18,083 bases of DNA from Tardiphaga sp. GTDB lineage: Bacteria > Pseudomonadota > Alphaproteobacteria > Rhizobiales > Xanthobacteraceae. The DNA lies in NCBI GenBank assembly GCA_028290765.1, contig JAQGJF010001125.1, positions 1-18,083 of the forward strand, in the 5' to 3' direction. Shown in pieces: positions 7,997 to 13,827 of the stretch (the first letter of the stretch is position 1; each line of letters opens with the position of its first letter). Made by a program: the position numbers and the translations under genes. Under the pieces are notes generated by a model. The model saw nothing but the letters and a program-made list of their open reading frames with translations, did not search any database and was not told the DNA's origin.

Positions 7997-8550
7997 TTGC
8001 TCCATTTGCGCGTCTCGAACACATCAGGCCAGCGGACCATCGTATTCCTGCATGACGGCACCCGGACGTCGTCGATCGGGCGGTCCTGAGCGGCATCAAC
8101 GTTCTGCCGCTGCCTCATCCCGCGTTGATGGCGATTCTCGGATACGCAATGGCGCCGCTACTCAAGACGTCGCTCGGGGCCCGGCTCAACGCCCGCGCGC
8201 TCAAGATTCCCAAACGGCACATCGATGGCTATCGACAACCGCTCCAGCAACTCTCGCTGCGCAGCTTCGTCGCGGCCAACCGCGATGCCTGCACCTTCGC
8301 CATGCCCCAAAACGCCGCCGGGATCGAAACACCGACGCTGCTGATAGCAGGCGAGCGGGAGCATCCGTTGATCCACCATTCCATGGCTGTCCTGGAAAGC
8401 GTTCTGACGAATTCACAACGACGGCTGGCGCGAGGCGCCGGCCATGGCTGGAGCGCTGACTTGCCTGGATTGTTTGCCGAAACCGTCCGGACCCGGTGCC
8501 GGAACAGCCCCCTCCCTAGCGATCTGGTGTCCCCGCCGCCTGCTCGCTGA
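7997..8550 (+). pseudogene. Decayed alpha/beta-hydrolase gene (frameshift and internal deletion)
   Basis: Two frames together read as parts of one alpha/beta hydrolase. From 7997 one frame gives LHLRVSNTSGQRTIVFLHDGT, the early strand and the loop after it, then stops at 8087-8089. In a second frame from about 8059 the protein resumes with HPDVVDRAVLSG, the part that normally follows the nucleophile elbow. It then runs to the end with TPTLLIAGERE and GAGHGW, the usual place of the catalytic histidine. The 80 or so residues between LHDG and HPDVV are missing, including the GxSxG serine, so no working enzyme can be made. The last 141 codons stay open (from 8125), which mimics a small intact gene. 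Nothing else was seen in the rest of this 640-base gap between plsY and the amidase gene. Confidence 0.65.
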
Positions 8551-8570
8551 ACGGAAGTGGCAACTTGTGT

Positions 8571-9812
8571 TCACCGCCGCGCCAGCACCTCTTCGACGAA
8601 GCGTGCCGCCGCCAGCGCTCCGGCATCAGCGCCAAATCGTGCGATGACCTGCACACCCACCGGTAACCCGCCCTCGGCGATGGTGGCGGGAACGTTGACG
8701 CAGGGCACGCCCATCAAGGTCCAGAGCCGGTTGAAACGGGCATCGCCGGTCGAGTCCAGTCCCTTCGGGGCAGCGCCCGGCGCGGAGAACGTCAGCAAGA
8801 CGTCAACCTCCTCGAAGATGGCAGCCAACGCATGCCGGCCCAGGTTCGCTATCCGGCACGCCTCGTCGTAGGTGGTGGGCAAAGTACCAGCGGTTTCGTC
8901 GAGTTTTGCGCGCAGCAGCGGCGGCATGGCGTCGTGACGGTTCAGGTATTCCCAGGCCAACGCCTGATGGGCTTCGAATTCCTGCACGGTCAACCCGGTC
9001 CGCCACGCCTGCGCGACGATCTCCGGCAACGCCAGCGCGCGAACCGATGCCCCTGCGCGTTCCGCCGCCGTCGCCGCGGTCCGCAGCGCCTCCGCGCTCG
9101 CGGCTTCCGGCGCGCCGGCGAAATCCTGCGTCACAACACCGATCCGCGGCGCCTGCGTCGCGGCCTGCGGCAGCAGTTCGAATCGGCCGGTCATGGCCGA
9201 CAATCCGTGCGCCAGGTCTTTGACGCCGGCCGCGAACAGCCCCACCGTGTCCAGCGTCCACGAATAGCACTTCACGCCAACCGTCGGCAACAGCCGGAAC
9301 GACGGCTTGATCGCGGCCACGCCGCAGAACGAGGCCGGCCGGATCACCGAACCGCCGGTCTGCGTTCCCAGCGCGAGCGGAATCATTCCGGCCGCGACGG
9401 CCGCCGCGGAGCCCGATGACGACCCGCCCGGGGTATGATCGCGATTGCGCGGATTGAGCGTCGCCGTCGGGTCGACGGAAGCGAACGCCGTCGTCGTGGT
9501 CTTGCCGATGATGGTTGCGCCCGCCTGCTTGAGCATCGCCACCACAGACGCATCCGCGCGCGGTTGCCAGCCCTGGTAGATCGCCGAACCCATTTGCGTC
9601 GGAAAATCGCTGGTATCGATGATGTCCTTGATGCCCACGGCGATACCGCGCAACGGCCCGGCGCCTGCCGCGCCGGCGTTTTCGGCACGGCAGACGAAGG
9701 CGCCGATGGACTTCTCATGCGCGCCGATCGCTTCAAGCGACTGGGCAATGCCGGCCGCGGCCGACAGATCGCCGCGATCGATCCGGCGCTGGAGTTCGGC
9801 AAGCGACATCAT
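8571..9812 (-). CDS. Amidase-signature family hydrolase
   Basis: This is a 413-residue amidase-signature enzyme. The Ser-cisSer-Lys triad is visible: Lys62 in VGIKDIIDT, the cis-serine in [14 protein letters not shown] near residues 129-135, and the nucleophile Ser155 in [14 protein letters not shown]. These enzymes hydrolyse amide bonds of many small molecules; the substrate is unknown. It is shorter than GatA and has no gatB or gatC beside it, so it is unlikely to be the tRNA amidotransferase subunit. Four in-frame ATGs lie near the start; the one at 9812 was chosen because an AGGGA lies 9 bases before it. The gene is leftward, against its neighbours, and divergent from dprA, in what looks like an accessory insertion between plsY and dprA. 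Confidence 0.88.
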   Translation of the reverse strand: MMSLAELQRRIDRGDLSAAAGIAQSLEAIGAHEKSIGAFVCRAENAGAAGAGPLRGIAVGIKDIIDTSDFPTQMGSAIYQGWQPRADASVVAMLKQAGATIIGKTTTTAFASVDPTATLNPRNRDHTPGGSSSGSAAAVAAGMIPLALGTQTGGSVIRPASFCGVAAIKPSFRLLPTVGVKCYSWTLDTVGLFAAGVKDLAHGLSAMTGRFELLPQAATQAPRIGVVTQDFAGAPEAASAEALRTAATAAERAGASVRALALPEIVAQAWRTGLTVQEFEAHQALAWEYLNRHDAMPPLLRAKLDETAGTLPTTYDEACRIANLGRHALAAIFEEVDVLLTFSAPGAAPKGLDSTGDARFNRLWTLMGVPCVNVPATIAEGGLPVGVQVIARFGADAGALAAARFVEEVLARR

Positions 9813-9944
9813 TGGCATCATTCCCTGCGGCGACCGGACAGCTTTTACGGACCCGGTCGGGATCGGGCAAGTTGCGACGCCCATGCGCCGGCTGTTGCCC
9901 GCATCCTCAAGTTGCGCAATGCTGCGCTTGGGCAGGAAAACAGC

Positions 9945-11057
9945 GTGGACCAGCGGATTTCAGAACCACCTCACCTCAGCGACGTCGAGCGCATCGACTG
10001 GCTGCGGCTGATCCGTTCCGACAATGTCGGCCCGCGCACCTTTCGCTCCCTGCTCCGCCATTTCGGCAGCGCCCGCGCCGCGCTGGAGCACCTGCCCGAC
10101 CTGGCGCGGCGCGGCGGCGCCGCGCGGCCCGGTCGGATCTGCGGCGCGGAAGACGCTGAGCGCGAATGGCTTGCCAGCAAAAAACTCGGCGTCAGTCTCG
10201 TGGCCTCACACGAGCCGTTCTATCCACCGCGGCTGGCCATGATCGACGACGCGCCGCCGCTGCTCGGCATACGCGGCACCCTCGATGTGCTGAACCGGCC
10301 GATGATCGGCATTGTCGGATCGCGCAACGCGTCGGGCGCCGGCCTGAAATTCGCGCAGACGCTGGCCCACGACCTCGGCCACGCCGGCTTTGTGATTTCC
10401 TCCGGTCTCGCGCGCGGCGTCGACCAGGCGGCGCATCGCGCCAGCATCGGCACCGGCACATTGGCGGTGCTGGCCGGCGGTCACGACCGGATTTATCCGC
10501 CCGAGCACGGCGATCTGCTCGAAGCGCTGCTGGCGTCGGGGGCGGCGATCTCGGAAATGCCGCTGGGACATGTGCCGCGGGCGCGGGATTTTCCCAGACG
10601 CAACCGGCTGATCTCGGGCGTGGCGCTCGGCGTGGTGGTGGTCGAGGCCGCGCATCGCTCGGGTTCGCTGATCACGGCAAGGATTGCCGCCGAACAGGGC
10701 CGCGAGGTGTTCGCGGTGCCGGGCTCGCCGCTCGATCCACGCGCCGCCGGCACCAACGATTTGATCAAGCAGGGCGCGATGCTGGTCACCGGGGCCGCCG
10801 ACGTCATCGATGCGGTCGCGCCGATCATGGAGCGGCCGATCCTGTTGCGCGAACCCGATGAAGCGTCTTCCTTCGCCGAGCCTGCGGGCAGCGATCGCGA
10901 TCGCATCGTCGGTCTGCTCGGGCCGGCGCCGATCGGGCTCGACGATCTCATTCGCATGGCAGGGACATCGCCGGCGGTGGTGCGCACTGTTTTGCTGGAG
11001 CTCGAACTGGCGGGACGGCTGGAGCGTCACGGCGGCGGGCTGGTGTCGCTGTTGTAA
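9945..11057 (+). CDS. dprA: DNA-processing protein DprA
   Basis: This 370-residue protein binds single-stranded DNA and loads RecA on it during natural transformation. An N-terminal helical (SAM-like) part begins [23 protein letters not shown]. The Rossmann-like core follows with [52 protein letters not shown] and [17 protein letters not shown] winged-helix C-terminal domain covers the last 60 residues. The start is a GTG at 9945 preceded by AGGA with 7 bases between; the frame is open far upstream, but that part is antisense to the amidase gene. The gene ends 2 bases from the convergent HxlR gene. Confidence 0.94.
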   Translation: MDQRISEPPHLSDVERIDWLRLIRSDNVGPRTFRSLLRHFGSARAALEHLPDLARRGGAARPGRICGAEDAEREWLASKKLGVSLVASHEPFYPPRLAMIDDAPPLLGIRGTLDVLNRPMIGIVGSRNASGAGLKFAQTLAHDLGHAGFVISSGLARGVDQAAHRASIGTGTLAVLAGGHDRIYPPEHGDLLEALLASGAAISEMPLGHVPRARDFPRRNRLISGVALGVVVVEAAHRSGSLITARIAAEQGREVFAVPGSPLDPRAAGTNDLIKQGAMLVTGAADVIDAVAPIMERPILLREPDEASSFAEPAGSDRDRIVGLLGPAPIGLDDLIRMAGTSPAVVRTVLLELELAGRLERHGGGLVSLL

Positions 11058-11059
11058 AG

Positions 11060-11506
11060 TCAGTCTTTGTCGTTGCGCTGATCGAATTTTTGCCGCGCGG
11101 CCTCGATCTCGACCTGATGGTCGTAGGACCATTTGCCGAGCGCCTCGACCGGCTGCCACAGGCCGCGGCCGAGATCGGTCAATTCGTAATCGACCCGCGG
11201 GGGGACGGTCGGAAACACGGTGCGGGTGATAAGCCCGTCGCGCTCGAGGCCGCGCAGCGTGAGCGTCAGCATCCGCTGCGAGATGCCGCCGACCATGCGC
11301 TTGATCTCGTTGAAGCGGCGCGGGCCGTCGCCGAGCAGCATGATCACGAACACGCTCCATTTGTCGCCGACCCGCGCCAGGATCGACGCCACCCCGCGGC
11401 AATCGCTATCGAGATGCGCGTTGGGCGGCAGCACCGGCCCTCTCGAAAGCGGCGTCTTCGAGATCGGAGCTTTCAGGGCAGTTACATTGGTGTGCTCGGG
11501 TTTCAA
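11060..11506 (-). CDS. HxlR/DUF24-family transcriptional regulator, divergent from azoR
   Basis: This is a winged-helix regulator of the HxlR (DUF24) family. The family pattern is clear: CRGVASILARVGDKWS, GPRRFNEIKRMVGGISQRMLTLTLRGLERDGLITR, and PPRVDYELTDLG. The cysteine just before the first helix (Cys36) lies where YodB-type regulators of Bacillus carry their redox-sensing cysteine. YodB controls an azoreductase gene in response to quinones and diamide, and an azoreductase gene is divergent here, so a similar job is inferred. The start is uncertain. An ATG at 11545 has no ribosome site and overlaps a -10-like TATATG, whereas the TTG at 11506 has AGAAGG 7 bases before it; the TTG was preferred, giving 148 residues. 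Confidence 0.88.
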   Translation of the reverse strand: MKPEHTNVTALKAPISKTPLSRGPVLPPNAHLDSDCRGVASILARVGDKWSVFVIMLLGDGPRRFNEIKRMVGGISQRMLTLTLRGLERDGLITRTVFPTVPPRVDYELTDLGRGLWQPVEALGKWSYDHQVEIEAARQKFDQRNDKD

Positions 11507-11534
11507 AAATGTGCCTTCTTGTGCGGTTTGCCTA

Positions 11535-11581
11535 CAGTCACTCATATAGCGTCAGTTACAAACATATACCAAGGGTGACTG
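11535..11581. promoter_or_regulatory. Divergent control region of hxlR and azoR with a 7-bp inverted repeat
   Basis: CAGTCAC at 11535-11541 is matched by GTGACTG at 11575-11581, a perfect inverted repeat with 33 bases between arms. Inside lie two copies of CATATA, at 11543-11548 and 11563-11568, 20 bases apart. On the minus strand TTGGTA and TATATG stand 18 bases apart and could drive the regulator. HxlR regulators usually bind dyad sites in such gaps, so this is a candidate operator, but the arms are short and widely spaced. Confidence 0.4.
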
Positions 11582-11584
11582 CCA

Positions 11585-12196
11585 ATGAAACTGCTTCACA
11601 TCGATTCCAGCGTGCTCGGACCCCATTCCGTCAGCCGCCAGGTCTCCGCCGCCATCGTCGACCGGCTCGCCAAGGCGACCCCCACCAGCCTCGACATCGT
11701 CTACCGCGACCTCACTGCGGCCCCGCTGGACCATCTGTCCGGGTCCCACCTCGCCGCCGCCCAGGGCGTCGCGCCGAGCCCGGCCCTGGCGCAGGACCTC
11801 GCCGCCGGCCAGACCATGCTGGACGAGTTTCTGGCCGCCGACATCGTGGTGATCGGGGCGCCGATGTACAATTTCACCATCCCGAGCCAGCTCAAGGCCT
11901 GGATCGACCGCATCGTGGTCGCCGGCAAGACATTTAAGTATAGCGATAAGGGCGCCGAAGGGCTGGCCGGCGACAAGCGGGTGATCATCGCCGTCTCGCG
12001 CGGCAATTTCTACGCCGCCGGCGCGCCCGCAGCCGCGGGCGAACACCTGGAGACTTACCTGCGCTGGGTGTTCGGCTTCATCGGTATCACCAACCCCGAG
12101 ATCATCAGCGCCGACGGCGTTCAGGCCGGTCCGGAACATCGCGAAAAGGCGCTGGCGAGCGCGTTGCAGGCGGCGACCAACCTTCACGCGGCCTGA
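11585..12196 (+). CDS. azoR: FMN-dependent NADH-azoreductase
   Basis: This 203-residue flavodoxin-fold enzyme reduces azo compounds and quinones with NAD(P)H through bound FMN, and works in the cytoplasm. Family marks are [18 protein letters not shown] (FMN phosphate loop), [34 protein letters not shown], and SRGNFY in the later FMN/dimer region. The length is typical of AzoR (formerly AcpD). The gene is divergent from an HxlR regulator, an arrangement known for quinone-responsive azoreductases, and faces the short-chain dehydrogenase gene across a strong hairpin. Confidence 0.94.
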   Translation: MKLLHIDSSVLGPHSVSRQVSAAIVDRLAKATPTSLDIVYRDLTAAPLDHLSGSHLAAAQGVAPSPALAQDLAAGQTMLDEFLAADIVVIGAPMYNFTIPSQLKAWIDRIVVAGKTFKYSDKGAEGLAGDKRVIIAVSRGNFYAAGAPAAAGEHLETYLRWVFGFIGITNPEIISADGVQAGPEHREKALASALQAATNLHAA

Positions 12197-12207
12197 CGCA
12201 ATCAAGA

Positions 12208-12237
12208 GCGCGGCGGCGGGAATCCCCGCCGTCGCGC
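12208..12237. terminator. Strong GC hairpin between the convergent azoR and dehydrogenase genes
   Basis: GCGCGGCGGCGGG at 12208-12220 pairs with 12225-12237 over 13 pairs, one of them G-U, around a 4-base loop. It sits in the 67-base gap between two converging stop codons. There is no T-run on either side, so it may act by hairpin alone or with Rho, and could serve both strands. Confidence 0.6.
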
Positions 12238-12263
12238 ATGGTCCTCTCGATGCGTCGCTGCTT

Positions 12264-13037
12264 TCAGCCGCGATAGATCGGCGCACCGGCCGGCGAAGCG
12301 ATGGCGCCGCCATCGACGAAGATTTCCTGGCCCTGGATGTTGGACGCATCATCGGAGGCCAGGAACAGCACGGTCTTGGCGACCTCCTCGACCTTGCCGA
12401 AACGGCCGAGTGGAATGGCGCGCGAGATGCGGTTTTCCAGCGCCGCGACCGCTTCGGGGTTCGGCGCCAACCGACTCCAGATCGGCGTCGTGGTGCCGCC
12501 CGGCGAGACCACGTTGACCCGGATGTTGCGCGGCGACAACTCCGACGCCATCACCCGCGCCATGGCGCGCACGCCGGCCTTGCTGGCCGCGTAGGCGGCG
12601 TAGCCCGGATTGCCCTGCACCGAGATCACCGAGCCGTTGAGAACGATCGAGCCGCCATCGTTGAGATGCGGCACTGCCGCCTGCACCGTGAAGAATACCG
12701 CAGTGACGTTGGTCTTGAGCACCGATTCAAACACCTCCAGCGAGGTGCCGCCGACCGGCGTGCCGGCGCTGATGCCGGCATTGGCAAACACGATGTCGAG
12801 CTTGCCGAATTTTTCCACCGCCTTGGCGACCGCCTTTTCGGTGGCGGCGACATCGGTCGCATCGGCCACGATGGCAATCGCGTTCGGTCCGAGTTCCTTG
12901 GCGGCGGCCTCGAGCTTGGCCTGATCGCGGCCGGTGATCGCCACCCTCGCCCCCTCCGCCACGAACAGTTTGGCGGTGGCGAAGCCGATGCCGCTGTTGC
13001 CGCCCGTAATCAAAGCCGTCTTGTTGACTAATCTCAT
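12264..13037 (-). CDS. Short-chain dehydrogenase/reductase (classical SDR)
   Basis: This 257-residue classical SDR uses NAD(P)H. It shows the nucleotide loop TGGNSGIG near residues 11-18, the FANAG block, and the active site with Ser136, Tyr149 and Lys153 (YAASK). The C-terminal PGGTTTPIW and FLASDDASNIQGQEIFVDGG stretches are also typical. The substrate is unknown; an aldehyde, ketone or quinone-like compound would fit the neighbours. The ATG at 13037 is preceded by a strong GGAGG 7 bases away. It is divergent from a second HxlR regulator across a gap with two matching operator-like sites, so it is very likely that regulator's target. Confidence 0.92.
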   Translation of the reverse strand: MRLVNKTALITGGNSGIGFATAKLFVAEGARVAITGRDQAKLEAAAKELGPNAIAIVADATDVAATEKAVAKAVEKFGKLDIVFANAGISAGTPVGGTSLEVFESVLKTNVTAVFFTVQAAVPHLNDGGSIVLNGSVISVQGNPGYAAYAASKAGVRAMARVMASELSPRNIRVNVVSPGGTTTPIWSRLAPNPEAVAALENRISRAIPLGRFGKVEEVAKTVLFLASDDASNIQGQEIFVDGGAIASPAGAPIYRG

Positions 13038-13057
13038 GATGTCCTCCAGAGCTCCAA

Positions 13058-13078
13058 GTGGTTGCATTTTAAAACCAT
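13058..13078. promoter_or_regulatory. Operator-like site 1 (GTGGTT-N9-AACCAT)
   Basis: This 21-bp dyad has arms GTGGTT and AACCAT, with one mismatch at the outer base. A TAAAAT on the minus strand (plus 13066-13071), a likely -10 of the dehydrogenase gene, lies inside it. It is 18/21 identical to the reverse complement of the second site. Confidence 0.6.
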
Positions 13079-13079
13079 G

Positions 13080-13108
13080 TTGCTATCTAGGGCGGGTGGT
13101 TTCATAAT
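13080..13108 (+). promoter_or_regulatory. Putative promoter of the second HxlR regulator
   Basis: TTGCTA at 13080-13085 and CATAAT at 13103-13108 are 17 bases apart; they match four and five of six consensus bases. The -10 falls within the second operator-like site, so the regulator would block its own promoter. Confidence 0.5.
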
Positions 13109-13116
13109 GCAACCAC
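13096..13116. promoter_or_regulatory. Operator-like site 2 (GTGGTT-N9-AACCAC)
   Basis: This is a 21-bp dyad with perfect 6-base arms. It covers the CATAAT -10 proposed for the second HxlR regulator. Its centre is 38 bases from that of site 1, and the outer 11 bases of the two sites (13058-13068 and 13106-13116) are a perfect inverted repeat. Confidence 0.62.
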
Positions 13117-13170
13117 AAACCGGGCCGATGACCGAATTTGTTTCGGACCCGAGGAGAACGGAGAACTGCG

Positions 13171-13626
13171 ATGGCCAAGCGGACGCGTTTCGAGAAAGCC
13201 AGTTGCCCGATCGCCCGAGCGGCGGACGTTTTCGGCGATTGCTGGTCGATGCTGATCATCCGCGACGCCATGATGGGGCTGCGCCGCTTCAGCGAATTCC
13301 AGAAGAACCTCGGCGTCGCCAAGAACATCCTGACGGTGCGGCTGCGCGCGCTGGTGGCGAACGGGATGCTCAAGACCGAGCCGGCCTCGGACGGCAGCGC
13401 CTATGAGGAGTATGTGCTGACGGCCAAGGGGCGCGCGGTGTTTCCGGTGATCGTGGCGATGCGGCAATGGAGCGAGGAATTCGCCTTCGCGCCCGGCGAG
13501 TTGCCGACCATCATGGTCGACCGCAGCACCGGTCAGCGGGTCCGAAAGCTCGAACTGCATGCACGGGATGGCACCTTGCTGGGGTTCGGCGATACCACGC
13601 TCAAAACCGTTGCTTCCGCCGGTTAA
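13171..13626 (+). CDS. HxlR/DUF24-family transcriptional regulator, divergent from the SDR gene
   Basis: This is a 151-residue HxlR-family winged-helix regulator. It shows SCPIARAADVFGDCWSMLIIRDAMMGLRRFSEF, then a GVAKNILTVRLRALVANGML recognition region and a wing with YVLTAKG. The C-terminal 50 residues form an extra domain, seen in longer family members, that ends GDTTLKTV. Cys12 before the first helix is the usual redox-sensing position; Cys24 is a second cysteine. The ATG at 13171 has a GGAG about 8 bases before it and was preferred over an ATG at 13138. The twin dyads in the gap to the dehydrogenase gene suggest it represses both. Confidence 0.9.
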   Translation: MAKRTRFEKASCPIARAADVFGDCWSMLIIRDAMMGLRRFSEFQKNLGVAKNILTVRLRALVANGMLKTEPASDGSAYEEYVLTAKGRAVFPVIVAMRQWSEEFAFAPGELPTIMVDRSTGQRVRKLELHARDGTLLGFGDTTLKTVASAG

Positions 13627-13728
13627 GGCCTCGCCTGAGTCGCACAACATATTAGTGTATTCCGATATTAAACACGTAATTGATAGTAATTCCGGAGCCC
13701 GATTTCCGGGCCATCAACATCTGGGCAT

Positions 13729-13757
13729 TTGACAGGGGCGGTCTCACCACCCATGTT
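13729..13757 (+). promoter_or_regulatory. Possible topA promoter
   Basis: A perfect TTGACA at 13729-13734 lies 17 bases before CATGTT at 13752-13757, a poor -10. It is about 70 bases before the topA ATG. The 200-base gap before topA also holds an AT-rich stretch (about 13645-13690) and a 5-bp GC hairpin at 13697-13711; no gene was seen in it. Confidence 0.3.
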
Positions 13758-13827
13758 CGCCCCGAAACGGGCTGGCGCGAGTCTCGCGGAACCGGCCCCT
13801 ATTTTCCCTGTAAGCTATTGGAATAAC

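Noticed and set aside
8571..9812. The amidase as GatA of the tRNA amidotransferase
   Set aside because: It is shorter than GatA, and no gatB or gatC is adjacent; the amidase signature alone does not define GatA.
9435..9944. A 170-codon N-terminal extension of dprA
   Set aside because: It is antisense to the amidase gene; a GTG with a good ribosome site at 9945 gives the normal DprA start.
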